Of a stretch of 64,000 nt of DNA, positions 7,972 to 19,200 are shown piece by piece. The stretch is from CAZDBA01 sp965224765 (lineage in GTDB: Bacteria; Planctomycetota; Planctomycetia; Pirellulales; Pirellulaceae). The stretch is taken from positions 1,178,001 to 1,242,000 of the forward strand of contig CBDDAC010000029.1 in the NCBI GenBank assembly GCA_965224765.1, written 5' to 3'. The notes below the pieces were generated by a model. It was given only the letters and a program-made list of their open reading frames with translations, ran no database searches and was not told where the DNA came from. Each line of letters opens with the position of its first letter. Position 1 is the stretch's first letter. Position numbers and translations under genes: made by a program.

Positions 7972-8675
7972 TCCACTACAAACCGTGGACGCTTCTCATC
8001 TTATTGCTTGTTTCGATTGGCTGTGTTCAGGAGCCCGTCACTCAAAACCACAAACCCTTCAAAGTTAACGAACTAGACGCCTGTCTGATTGTCGCGATTG
8101 ACATGTCAGGTTCCTTCCAAGATTCCTGGGAGAAAGACGGCAAGGCGTTTCGGCTGTTCTTCGAATTGATGGAGCAGTTTTTTACCGAACAAATTGGCAG
8201 TCAGACGGAAGTTATCCTTGGACAGATCAGTGGAAATGATCAAACCGTGATCTTTCAGGGATCCCCAGAACAACTCAAGCAAAGGTTCCGAAGTCCAGAA
8301 GAGTTCAGCCGGTTTTTAAAGGAGCGTTCCGATCCAAGCTCATCGCCAGTTTACGATGCCACCCACCGGATTATGGAACACGTCAACCGGCTAGAAGGGG
8401 TCACAGAAAACACCCGACTCATGACCGTGATTCTCAGCGACATGAACGACAGTGAAAAGAAGAAAGACAAGGAGCAATGGAAGAAGTCGGGCCATCGGAT
8501 GTTGAAGTCGCTTACGGAGTATCGCGAATTGGGCGGAGCTTTGGCGATGTACTTCGTCGACAAGGATGAAATGGCCAGATGGCGCCTTATCATCCGAGAT
8601 GCAGGATTTACTCCCGGAATGTACGTGGTTGAAGACGAGTTAGTTGATACTCCTCAACTGCCAAAGTTTGACTAG
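7968..8675 (+). CDS. vWA-domain-like lipoprotein, 235 aa
   Basis: The N-terminus MIHYKPWTLLILLLVSIGC ends in a lipobox (SIGC), so the protein should be a lipoprotein. Next comes DACLIVAIDMSGSFQDSW, which is the MIDAS metal-binding motif DxSxS of von Willebrand factor A domains. Later LMTVILSDMNDS supplies the usual Asp at the second metal-site strand. The ATG at 7968 overlaps the previous stop (ATGA). The sequence resembles the vWA proteins encoded near conjugation genes. It may bind a partner in the membrane complex formed with the neighbouring genes; no such partner is identified. Confidence 0.65.
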   Translation: MIHYKPWTLLILLLVSIGCVQEPVTQNHKPFKVNELDACLIVAIDMSGSFQDSWEKDGKAFRLFFELMEQFFTEQIGSQTEVILGQISGNDQTVIFQGSPEQLKQRFRSPEEFSRFLKERSDPSSSPVYDATHRIMEHVNRLEGVTENTRLMTVILSDMNDSEKKKDKEQWKKSGHRMLKSLTEYRELGGALAMYFVDKDEMARWRLIIRDAGFTPGMYVVEDELVDTPQLPKFD

Positions 8676-8704
8676 CCGGGGCAATGGGAAAAGAGAGGAA
8701 ACAG

Positions 8705-10249
8705 ATGGGACATTTATTCGACGATATTCCAAGAGGCAGGCACCCTGAGTACATCGGAAAACCACCCAACGCTCATTTTGAGTTGCCGGAAAACCTTGCT
8801 GCTACCCACTCACTTCTGTTCCGTCCAGGTAATCCTGAATCAAAAATCTTTCTCGGAGTCGTCGATGGCCAGATTGTAACCGGGCCGCAAATGCCAGATG
8901 GCCGAACGGTCAGGCATGTTCAGGGTGGTGTTCCAATCGGTGTGTTGGACGATCGGCACATGGTGACCTTGGCTGGCAGTCGAGCCGGGAAGGGGCGATC
9001 CGCACTCCTTACCAATCTCTATTTGTTACCCGCAACCACCTCGTTACTGGTCGTGGATCCCAAGGGAGATTTGGCTCGATTTTCTGCGCCATACCGCGCG
9101 AATGTTCTTGGACAAAAAATTAAGGTGTTTGATCCTTTTGGAGTATCCGGCAGCCAAACACTTCCCTTTCGAGCTTCGTTTAATCCTCTGGCAATCCTGG
9201 AGCGATCAAACTCTCAGAATTTTGTTCCCAATGCCAAACTGATTTCTGACTCATTGATTGTTTCGGGAGATTTTAAGGATCGGCATTGGGATACAACGGC
9301 CCAACAGGGTCTGGCCGGATTATGCGCTCATGTCGCGACTTGCCCGCGATACGAGGGACACCGAAACCTGGTTACGGTTTGGGCGCTGGCTTCCGAGCTT
9401 GCCACGCCATGCCCGAACGAACCAGGACGATACTGGCTCGAAAAAGAGATGCTCGACAATGATGCGGCGAGCGGCATGGTCAGAAATGCGGCCCGCCAGT
9501 TCTACGGAAGAACCGGCGGAGAGTTTAGTTCGGTATTGAGCAATATGCAAAAACACTTGGACTGGATCGGGATCGAATGCATGAACGGGAGCCTCTGCGG
9601 AGATTCAGTCGATCTTCGTGAGCTGAAAACGGATTCCATGACCATCTATGTTTCTCTTCCTGCGATGCGGATGGCCGACCTGAGTGGATGGTTGCGATTG
9701 ATTGTGCAGCTGACACTGGCGGCCCACGAAGAAGTGGCAGAGCCTCTGTCCATGGGAAGACAGACCATCCTGATGTTAGATGAATTTAATATCTTAGGTA
9801 AAATGGAATGTGTAGAAAAAGCTGCTGCACAGATTGCTGGCCTTGGGGTCAAGATCTGGGCGATAATCCAGGACCTGAGTCAGATCCAATCAAAATATCC
9901 CAAATCTTGGGAGACGTTTATCGCCAATGCAGGAGTACTGCAGGCGTTCGGAAACGCGGATCAAACTTCCCTCAAGTATCTTTCTGGAAAGCTGGGACAC
10001 GCAACTACGTTAACCCGCTCGACCAACGTTCCCACCTTTGAGCAGGCCGCCAAACATGCGGCCACAGGTGAGTCATGGTCGATTGGCCAAAGTCCACTCA
10101 TGACCGAGGAAGAAATCTGCCGGTTCTTCGCACGTGACGACAAAAAACTCAGGCAGTTGATTCTGCGCCCCGGCTACCATCCCGCGATCCTGCAACGAGT
10201 GTTCTACGACAAACACGATCTGTTTCGGGGGTGTTTGGATGTCCCGTAA
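8705..10249 (+). CDS. VirD4/TraG-type coupling ATPase, 514 aa
   Basis: This hexameric ATPase would deliver DNA or protein to a type IV secretion channel. Walker A is AGSRAGKGRS (about residues 90-99), followed by LLVVDPKGDL, the family block after it. Walker B is TILMLDEFNIL near residue 355, and IWAIIQDLSQIQSKYP and the GNADQTSLKYLSGKLG block are typical of TraG/VirD4. The usual N-terminal transmembrane part is absent. That role may be supplied by the adjacent membrane proteins. I prefer the ATG at 8705 after GAGAGGA over the one at 8684. A second, different coupling ATPase is encoded at 36262-37668. Confidence 0.85.
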   Translation: MGHLFDDIPRGRHPEYIGKPPNAHFELPENLAATHSLLFRPGNPESKIFLGVVDGQIVTGPQMPDGRTVRHVQGGVPIGVLDDRHMVTLAGSRAGKGRSALLTNLYLLPATTSLLVVDPKGDLARFSAPYRANVLGQKIKVFDPFGVSGSQTLPFRASFNPLAILERSNSQNFVPNAKLISDSLIVSGDFKDRHWDTTAQQGLAGLCAHVATCPRYEGHRNLVTVWALASELATPCPNEPGRYWLEKEMLDNDAASGMVRNAARQFYGRTGGEFSSVLSNMQKHLDWIGIECMNGSLCGDSVDLRELKTDSMTIYVSLPAMRMADLSGWLRLIVQLTLAAHEEVAEPLSMGRQTILMLDEFNILGKMECVEKAAAQIAGLGVKIWAIIQDLSQIQSKYPKSWETFIANAGVLQAFGNADQTSLKYLSGKLGHATTLTRSTNVPTFEQAAKHAATGESWSIGQSPLMTEEEICRFFARDDKKLRQLILRPGYHPAILQRVFYDKHDLFRGCLDVP

Positions 10250-10991
10250 ACGATGGGTGCTTGTTTCTGCGCCGGGACTACCCTCCTGGCCGAAACTGTG
10301 GTTCGATCCTCTCAACCATAGAGCCAAGGTTATCGCTCGGCATGCGACTTGGCGAAGTCATCAACTTGCTCTCTGTGTTGCTGAGGTTTTTGTTGTGATC
10401 GGAATCGCCACACTGGCGGTAGTTGTTTGGTTCTGCATTTGGCAGTATGAGCCAGCGGTAAGGATTTGGATCATTCTGATTGCGTTGTTTGCTGGTGTTC
10501 CTGCTGTTTCCATCGTCATTCGCCATGGACTGCGAGGTCCACTAGCACGCCAGGTGTTCGCAACACGCACGATATTGATGGCCGGCCCAGATGCGATTGC
10601 CTTTCAAAGTCGTCTCTATCAAAAACCGGTTGTCGTCTGGCGGAAATGGCAAGAGCGCGCGGTACACGCAAAGTTTATCGTCCAGCGCGATCCAGATGCA
10701 TCAGTATTTTTGAGTGACTCTTTTCGCCAGACCAACAAAAACTCACCACGAAGCCATTTGGATGAAGCCATGATGATCGAAGTGGTTTTGACCACGGGAT
10801 CGAAAAACGATGCGATGAGTTTCGGCAACAGTTCCACAATTCAACGAACCATTCCGGTCACCGAAGTGAGCGGTCGCCTGGCTCGAAAAATTTCGATGGT
10901 ATTTACGGCGGCCTGCATCCTCACTGACAAGCGGCGTGAATCTTCCAACCACAAACCGATTGATGGAGTTGATATCGATCGTGATCGATAA
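10239..10991 (+). CDS. Two-span membrane protein of the transfer operon, 250 aa
   Basis: It overlaps the end of the ATPase gene by 11 bases. Two membrane segments lie near residues 45-95 (VFVVIGIATLAVVVWFCIW and WIILIALFAGVPAVSIVI), followed by a soluble domain of about 150 residues with beta-like strands. No enzyme motif is visible. Since the VirD4-like protein lacks its own membrane anchor, this protein is a natural candidate for that role, but that is inference from position only. Confidence 0.55.
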   Translation: MSRKRWVLVSAPGLPSWPKLWFDPLNHRAKVIARHATWRSHQLALCVAEVFVVIGIATLAVVVWFCIWQYEPAVRIWIILIALFAGVPAVSIVIRHGLRGPLARQVFATRTILMAGPDAIAFQSRLYQKPVVVWRKWQERAVHAKFIVQRDPDASVFLSDSFRQTNKNSPRSHLDEAMMIEVVLTTGSKNDAMSFGNSSTIQRTIPVTEVSGRLARKISMVFTAACILTDKRRESSNHKPIDGVDIDRDR

Positions 10992-11004
10992 AGAAAAGAC
11001 GCCT

Positions 11005-11274
11005 ATGAAAAAACGTGATTTCCAGAATCAATTGAACCGCATTGAGTCTTTGCTCCAATCACTGATCGAACAGGAAGCTCGAAAGAATTACTACTCGACT
11101 GCGGAAGTCGCAGAAATTCTCAAACGCACTGATTGGACTGTGCGTGAGTGGTGTCGCCTTGGACGCGTTTGGGCCGAGAAGCGAAAGTGTGGACGAGGTG
11201 TTGCCAAAGAATGGATGATCTCTCATGAAGAATTAACCAGGATCAGGAATGAAGGTTTGCTGCCAATTCGGTAG
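11005..11274 (+). CDS. Excisionase/MerR-like helix-turn-helix protein, 89 aa
   Basis: After a short coiled N-terminus (QLNRIESLLQSLIEQEAR) comes YYSTAEVAEILKRTDWTVREWCRLGRV, the standard HTH_17 pattern of excisionases and MerR-like binding proteins, with AKEWMISHEEL as the wing. I place the start at ATG 11005 (MKKRDFQNQ) rather than at an upstream frame opening inside the previous gene. It closes the operon and may regulate it or act as a recombination directionality factor for the integrase at 25480, though it is 14 kb away. Confidence 0.7.
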   Translation: MKKRDFQNQLNRIESLLQSLIEQEARKNYYSTAEVAEILKRTDWTVREWCRLGRVWAEKRKCGRGVAKEWMISHEELTRIRNEGLLPIR

Positions 11275-11277
11275 AAC

Positions 11278-12723
11278 CTAGCAGTTACTTGTTCCAACGA
11301 CTTCATCCCACTTGGTATTTGGCCGGTAATCTCGGAGGGCTTTAATTGCGGATTGATTGTAGAATTTCCACAACGTTTGTCCGTAGTTCGCGTTGAAATC
11401 CCTTGCCCGCAAACTATACCAGTCTTTTTTCAGGCGATGGTCCATCTGCTTGCCAAGCCAGTTCATGTATCGAACGCGATTTTTGCGATCCTTCCAATAG
11501 CCACGTTGGGTTTTATGAAAACACCACGGCAACCAGTCATACTCCCGTGAAAAACACTCCACCACAGGACGGGAAGGCGCTCCACCTGAATACTGCAACA
11601 ACGAGCTACCGAAATTATCCACATAGTCATATTTGGTAATCGCGTACCAGTCCTTCCAAGCTTTGAACCCCAACCGTCTGCCCAGCCACTTCATATAGTC
11701 GATGCGATTCTGCCGCTTTGCCCAGAAATAATTAGGAGCATTAAGGAATTTCCACGGCAACCATCTTCGTTGTGGAAAACAGTCAATTACAGCAGCGGAT
11801 GGCGAATGTCCGTAGGTTTTCAGGAACGTCACGCCACAATTGCGAACAAAGTCATTTCTTGAGATCGTATACCAGTCATCGAGTCTCTTGAATTTAAGTT
11901 GTTTGCCCAACCACTTCATGTAGGCGACGCGGTTCTTTTTGACACCCCAGAATTTCTCGGACCGCCGTCCTCGAAACCTCCATGGTTGCCAAGCGAACTT
12001 GGGATAGTGCTCTCGAAGAATCGCAAGCAAATCGTGGTTGAATAATTCCAGAATTCCGGCACTGTGCCGGCTCGAGAAATCTTGGTAGGTCACTTCGTAC
12101 CAATCATTAGGATCACTTACGCCAAGTTCTTGCTCGAGCCACTTCATGTACTTTCGTCGGTGTCGAGGCTGATGCCAAAATCCCGGTGACGTGACAGTGA
12201 ACTTCCATTCGTGCCATGCGAATTTTGGATAGAGTTCCTTTACGATTGGTAGCAACCTAGTTCCGTTTAACAGACTGACTCCATGGTGTTCTTCAAAATC
12301 AGAAACTTGGATCGCATACCAATCTTGAGGTTGTCGGTAACCAAGTTCTTTCTCCAACCAACGTAAATACTGAACCCGATTCTGCCGATTTTGCCAAAAA
12401 CCGTTGGGTGCCCTGCTGAACAACCAAGGTTTCCAATTGTGGTTGGGAAGTAGTTTTGTGATCACGTAGCTTGGACTGCCCCTGTATCTGCCGAGGAGGG
12501 AATGTCCACGATTTTCATGAAAATCTTTTGCGGTCACTCGATACCAGTCATCAAGTTTTTTTATCTTGAGTTTTCTGCCAAGCCAGACAATGTATCGCCG
12601 GTGGTTCTCAAGGTCATTCCAAAATCCCATGGGTACGCGACCGTCAAGCCATTCAGGATGGCTCAAATCGGCATATCGGACGGATTGCCAGTCCCATTTG
12701 CGGGTGCGTCTTGATTTGGCCAT
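11278..12723 (-). CDS. W/Y-rich protein of six ~73-residue tandem repeats, 481 aa
   Basis: After a short N-terminal half-unit, six units follow from residue 33 to the C-terminus. Each has the pattern FW...NR..Y..WL...L....DWY.....DF....G..LL......P......P...W.PW.F. Examples are GFWQNRQNRVQYLRWLEKEL and KFWGVKKNRVAYMKWLGKQL. Units share the invariant WY and WL positions but differ between them, so this is an old array, not a recent duplication. The protein is very basic and aromatic and has no signal peptide or membrane span, which suggests nucleic-acid or protein binding. I recognise no family. It stands alone, convergent with the operon on its left. Confidence 0.65.
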   Translation of the reverse strand: MAKSRRTRKWDWQSVRYADLSHPEWLDGRVPMGFWNDLENHRRYIVWLGRKLKIKKLDDWYRVTAKDFHENRGHSLLGRYRGSPSYVITKLLPNHNWKPWLFSRAPNGFWQNRQNRVQYLRWLEKELGYRQPQDWYAIQVSDFEEHHGVSLLNGTRLLPIVKELYPKFAWHEWKFTVTSPGFWHQPRHRRKYMKWLEQELGVSDPNDWYEVTYQDFSSRHSAGILELFNHDLLAILREHYPKFAWQPWRFRGRRSEKFWGVKKNRVAYMKWLGKQLKFKRLDDWYTISRNDFVRNCGVTFLKTYGHSPSAAVIDCFPQRRWLPWKFLNAPNYFWAKRQNRIDYMKWLGRRLGFKAWKDWYAITKYDYVDNFGSSLLQYSGGAPSRPVVECFSREYDWLPWCFHKTQRGYWKDRKNRVRYMNWLGKQMDHRLKKDWYSLRARDFNANYGQTLWKFYNQSAIKALRDYRPNTKWDEVVGTSNC

Positions 12724-13272
12724 GCGAGAGTGAGATTCCGGGATGTGAAGCTGTCAGGAGTTTGGGTTACCAACAGTCATCGTCAGTTTACTTACGATCA
12801 TGTCGAGGAGTGCCAAAATTCCTGCCGCATGTTTCCCAGAGGTGAATTGCTGGGAAAGCAACAACGAATCGCAGAAATGAGAGGCCACCAAATTGAAAAC
12901 AGTTTCGAAATTTCTATTTTTTTCCAGCAGGCTTTTTAGATTCCTGAAAAATAGTCTGCTGGGGGAAGGCAATGACAGTAAAAAATAATGGCTGCATGTC
13001 ATTCAAATTAAAACACGAGAATTCTTGGGTGAAACGGGTATGTACGTGGGGAAAGATTTTTCCTCCGTTTTGACCAAATGTGTCACTGCCACGAATCAAC
13101 CTGGTAATTAAAGAAGCAGAGGAGAAAACGTGAACCCCGTGCGTCCTCAGGTCTCTTGATCTGATACGGAGTTTGTTGGAAAATCCATGCCTTTGGTTTT
13201 GCGGTAACGCGCAGTGACTAGCGTTTGCTCACCTCCCTGATTTACCTCGTTGTTTGTTTGCGGAACTGTACG
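12724..13272. other. Intergenic region upstream of the giant gene
   Basis: About 550 bases separate the divergent repeat-protein gene and the giant gene. Short frames here lack motifs or good starts. It should hold promoters for both neighbours, but I cannot pick a convincing -35/-10 pair. No terminator or RNA gene is seen. Confidence 0.4.
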
Positions 13273-16200
13273 ATGAAGCTCTTACCACGTTTTTGGAAGA
13301 AGACCTTAGCTTCTCTTGGGCTTAAATGGGTTACGCCAACCAAGAAGAAACGTCGCAAAAATTCACAGGCACTGGAATTCGGCCCCCTTGAACCCCGCAA
13401 GTTGCTTGCTAGGGGATATACGCCTCCACCACTCCCCGACCCTGATCCCACTCCGCCGCCTGTTGTAGTCTCGGGGCCCGAAACGACTGAAGAAGATCCG
13501 AGTCTTGTTTCGGATCAGATTCCTGATGTCCGTGTTGCAAATATCGATTTGGTGGATCCAGGAACCATTGTTGATGGTGATCTAGCCTACGCGAGCCCTG
13601 TATTGACGGGCACAGTTGAAGGTGACTTCACCACCTATCCGCGTCTATTGATACAATTCGATCTGGAAGCAACAGGCGCCGACGTCATTGGGGGCCTATT
13701 TTCTTCCGATGCTTCGGTGATTATCGAGAACCCTTCGCTCGACGCCTCCTTTGAAATCGACCCTGCCAATCCAGCCAACCCTGGAAACTCAAATTCTTTC
13801 CAGAGTACCCCAGGTTGGAAAAATATCGCGTACCGAGTGGTGCCGATTGATGAGACGGGGCAAGTTCTGGTCGATTCTGAAGACAGGATGCTTGCCTCAG
13901 CGTGGGAAAGCATTGGATTCCAGCTAATTGATCCTGCCGAAGGGCCTGCTCGTGTTGTCGATATCGCGTTGGCCAACGATACCGATGATCCAACCGACCA
14001 ACAAACCCAAGATCCTCGTATTGAAGTCGTCGTACACGGAGAGTTTTTAGCGTCGCATTCATACCGGTTGGAATTCGAATACTCTCACGACGGCCAAACG
14101 CATACCGACCATGTTGACGTTCCCGAGATTGGAACGGTCAACTACAACCCCTTGGACAACAATAGTGACCTTGCCTACGACGAGGTAACCGTAGCGTTAG
14201 ATTATAGATTGATGTCCAGCACGGATGGTGGAACAACCTGGACCCAAGTTTCCAGTGACCAATTCTCCTTTGGTAACCTGCCCATTCTAGAGGCGTCCAT
14301 TGGCGAGCTTAACGAAGTCCTAGAATCTCCCTATCGCGGTGGCGACCGATTGGTATCTGGTTTTCTGATTGATACCGTTCAGGATACCAACGTCCCGTAT
14401 CTGGTCGACCTGGAGGTGGGGATTCCGGACGAAAACGGAGTCGTTACCTTCCATGAAGAGGGTGAAACTGCCGTTCGATTCGATGAAACCGAAGAGCGTT
14501 TTGAGTATACGCATATCGTGATTGAGGCTGACTCGGTTGTGCAGGTCCGGGCACGGGTAAAACAGTGGATTCTGGGTGAGTACAAATACAGTCCCTGGGT
14601 GGTTACCTCGGTTCAAGAGCCGCAACCCTTTGACCTGGCCAGTGTAAACCTCGAAGAAGAACCAGAGCGTGAAGGCACTGACGTTCGTGGTCCGGGATTG
14701 GCCCCAAAAATCATTGGCCTTTTGGAAGGCGCTCCGACGGTAGAAGCCTTGGAGGACAATTCTGAAACAGAAGATCCACTGGACTACCGTGAACTAAGCA
14801 ACGTTCGTATTGAAGTCTATTACAGGGAAACGGCTCCCGATGAAAATTCTGTCGCAAATGACTCTGTGCAAACAGATGCATTTGGTCACTTTGAAATCCG
14901 ACCTGATGAGTTGAGTCTCGGCACCAATCAAGCCTGGATTCGCTCGGTGCTTGAGTTGGGCAATGGGAAAACGTTTTACGGAGAGGCCCAATCGGTTTCG
15001 ATTGAAGTGGAGTCGGTTGAGCTACCGTCGCTTTCCATTGAACTGTTGGATTCTGAGGCGGTTGAACACACGGACGAAACCACCGGCGAAACTTACTGGT
15101 CAACATCGGACCCTCGCATATCGGGAACCCTGACCTCGACCGATACATCGCTACACACTTATCAGGTTGCCGTTGAATATGCTTATGATACCCCCGATGT
15201 CGATTCCGATGTAACACTCCGTTCCTACGCAGACTACGAAGATAAAACGAGCTACTACCCGATTTTGGCGGGGCATGAGGGCGTGACTATTAAAGTTCGC
15301 GCGAGGATCGCATTTTTTCACGTGCAGTTAGGCGAGGAGATCTACTCAGACTGGACTGAAATCTCGATTCAATTAGACGCGACTGCTCATGAAGCCAGTA
15401 CGATCAGTGACTTGTCTGTGCTGGGTAGCCGAGAGACCAACGCTTCGGACCAAGCGGTCATCCATGGCGACTCGGCAAGAATCGCCGGCACGGTAGACTT
15501 TCCTGACGATTCTCCAACTGCGGTCACTGTCCAGTTCCGCAACTCGGCTACGGGCGCCGTGCTTGGGCAAACAACGACTTCATCTTCAGGCCGATTTGTT
15601 TATTCACTTGATAGTCTTTCCGTAGGTACCCAAAGCATCGATGTGGTAGTCCTTGATTGGAATTACCAGACGGCGACAGTGGAAGCTGGCCCCGCAACGA
15701 ACTTGACCTTTGAAGTTCAAGCCCAGCAACCTGTTGTTGTTGACGAATTTGAGTTGCATAGCGACACAGGGGCTTCGAGCAGCGACGGAGCAACCTCCAA
15801 CCCAACTCTGATCGGAAAGCTGTCGGGTGAGGGTCGTATTGCAGGAGTTCAGGTTGCTCTGACTCGCAATGACGGTCAGGAAGTGATTGTCACGACGGAT
15901 TCGTCGGGTCGTTTCATCTATCGCGGTGAGGATTTTATCGCGGGCCAAACCTATACCTATCAGGCACGTCGTGCGACCTGGGATGCCGTCCTCGGTAGTT
16001 ACACCTACGGCACACCTTCAGCTAACGATGTGACTTTTCAGTATGCCGCCCAATCAGGATCACGAGCCACCATCGGAGCGGTTGGATTGACGGATTCCTC
16101 TGATGACAATGTCGACTCCACAACCGGTCAAGTAAAAGACCTCGCTCTTCGAGGGCGTATCAATACCGAAGGACGCTTGGACGGAGTCGTGGTCGAAGTA

Positions 16201-19200
16201 GATTTCAATGGCGACGGAGTGGTTGACGATCTGGTTCGTACCGATGGCTATGGCGAATTTGTATTCCGTCCTGGCTCGCTGAATGCCGGAAGCGTTACGC
16301 CCCAAGTTCGTGTCAACGAAACCAGTTACGATTCTGGCAGCTGGATTGCCCTGCCGACCTACGATTTTCAACCTGTGGTTCAATCGGGACCCGTTGTGGC
16401 AACCTTCAGTCAATCGGCTGGAGATTCGCCTCGTGTGACCGGAACGATCAGCGGTGATTTCAGTAACGTCGTCGTCGATATCCTTATCAATCACGAGGGA
16501 CAGGACATTGTCGTTGCACAGGTTGATGTCGATGAACAAGGTAATTTCGAGTACTTGGTTGCTGCACCTCAGGTGGGCGAAGCCTTGCAGTTCAAGGCTC
16601 GTGCACGAGTCGCTTCCTCCGGTCGATGGAGTTACGGTGAGCAACTATCCACAATCTTCAACTACCAACCGACAACCTACATCGATCAGATCAACTTAAA
16701 AACGGACACAGTAACCGGCGGCACGGGTAGCGTGACCGATGGGGTTAGTGACGATGCCACACTTCTGATTCAGGTCGCCGGTGCAGGGAGTGCTACAACC
16801 GTTGCCTTAGAGATCCAGCGTGATGGCGGCGAAGTGGAAACTGTCGACGTCCCTGTGACAGCGGGTTTGGGTGAATACACTCAGGACGAATTGGGGCTGG
16901 GATACCACAGTGTACGAGTTCGCGTAGCCGGTAGCGACGACACTCCCTGGCAGCAAATCAACTTCATCTTTGAATCGGACAGCACACGAGTCGACTCACT
17001 CACCTTGGCTCAGGAACTAACGAGCCTGGACACAAACTGGCAAACGGCGGAATACGAATCATCGACTTCGAATGACGAAGATTTTGATTTCCAACTCACT
17101 CAGGCTCAGGAAACTCGCGACACCGATGTTGAAGCGGCCAACGAAACTCTCAAGCAGCAGAAACTAATCGCCGAAGCGGTATACGAGGCCGCGATGACTG
17201 CCACCCGCCAGGACTTTGAGGCCAATGTTCCCGAGTCGTTAAGACGCTTTGAACTCGACCCTTTCACTTGGCCCGATGATCCTACCAAAATTCCGTTTGA
17301 AATCCCTGAGTCGGAAAAACCCTACGAGATTCCCCTTGATGGTCCAAGTTTCCAACTAACGAAAGATCGCCTCTACAACCAAGATATTCAAGATGCGACT
17401 CGCCAGTTTCGTCGACAAGAGAAAATTCTTCAGGACAATCTAAAGGCAGATCTTGCTGAGGCCAAAACAGACTGGGAAGCGGACCTTGCAACCTTAAAAA
17501 CCACTCGTAATGCAGATCTCCAAACAGCCAATCAAGAGTACCAGACGAATCGGAAGTCGATCAATCAGGATACTTCAGCATTTGCCACAATCCAAGAAAC
17601 CCTGCAAACGGCAGATGATGAATATGAAGACGCGCTGCGAGAACATGAATCGCAATACGAACAAACGATCACCAACCTAGACGCAGGTTACACTGCTGCC
17701 CTGCTTAATTTGCAGGCAGAAGAGCAAGCCCAATTGCCTACACCTCGAACCGGCAGTTGGACGGTAATCAAACCAATCCTTGAGCAGTTCAGCGAGAATT
17801 TCAAAACTCTCCATAACGAGTATCACAAACTGCGTTCGGAGGCGATGTGGGAATGGAAAACCCAAGACGCTGAAGCCCTGTCTGTGCTTGAAAAAGCACA
17901 GAGTACAGCTCAAGCCGATACCTCTCGACTACTGCGACAATTGCAACATGACAAACTCGTTGCCGAGCGAGGACATTGGCTGACTTACAAGACCGAAGTT
18001 GCCCGAATCCACAAAGACTACACCAAGGACGTTGCGACTCGCACGAAGGATTATCGCCTTGAAGTTGCGGTGGACCAACGAGGATTTCAGTTTTCGGTCG
18101 TGATTGCCACCCACGTACGTGACAATGCTACAGCCAACGCACGCTTGCATGCTGTGGAACGCTGGGACGCCGGTTTGAATACGGACTGGAGTGCCTATCA
18201 ACTGAAGTTGGCACAAAGCCAAAACACCTATCAAATCGGGGTGAACCACGAAAATCGCGTGGCTGCAATCGAACTTGCCTCCAAAGAATACAGCATCTCA
18301 ACCTTAAACAGCAAGCTGCGTGGGCTTGCGGTGACTGGAGGCGGACTTGGCTTTAGCTCACAAGCTGAATTCGCAGAAACTCTGGCGGTTGAGTTGGCTC
18401 AAGCATCACACGACCTAAAAGTTGATGCCAGTGCCGCGAGAAATCAACGAGACCAGGAGTTGGCAACCGTTTGGCAAGAGAGACGTGATGCCTGGAGCGA
18501 TGCGGAGCATGAGTTCAAAGTTGCCGATGCAACCGCTGATCGAGATCTCTATCAGAAGAACTTGAGAACCGAGGCCGAGTTCAAAACTCAATTGGTTCAC
18601 CCAAGTTACTACGGGCGGACTTGGTATTACACTCAGTATGCTCTGATCGCAAGTCCACAAGGGTTTGCCCATCGTATGCATAGCCCGACCGAACTCAATC
18701 AGATCCTGGTAGACCTGAATCTGGAGAAAGAGAATCACAAAAGAGAGTTCTACACGGAGGTTGCCAATGCTCAAAAGACCTATGATGAAGCAACCATTGA
18801 TGCGGATAAGGCATGGCGAAACAACTCCAGCAAAACCTATCGTGACGCTCTAACACTCGAGGCGACCTCCGAATCAGAAATCTCAGGCTGGTATAGTGTT
18901 CGCGATTCATGGAAAACCGCTGTACAAAACGCCCGTGGCAAATTCACACAAGACTTAACCGCCAACTCAGGATACCTGTCAGTTTGGCTCGCCAAAACCA
19001 GTGCTCAAGCGGAGGTTGCGGCCAGTGGGGTGAATGACACCTGGAAGACAAACGTTCTCAAAGAACTGGTTGGAGAACAACCTGCCGCCGGAAGTAGCAT
19101 CACGCTGGGCGGCAAGTGGCTTCGCGACCTGAACGCTCTTTCCGAGTTCCGTCAGGATGTAATTGAGGATGCCATTCTCGCTGGAGAAATCAGTGAGGCC

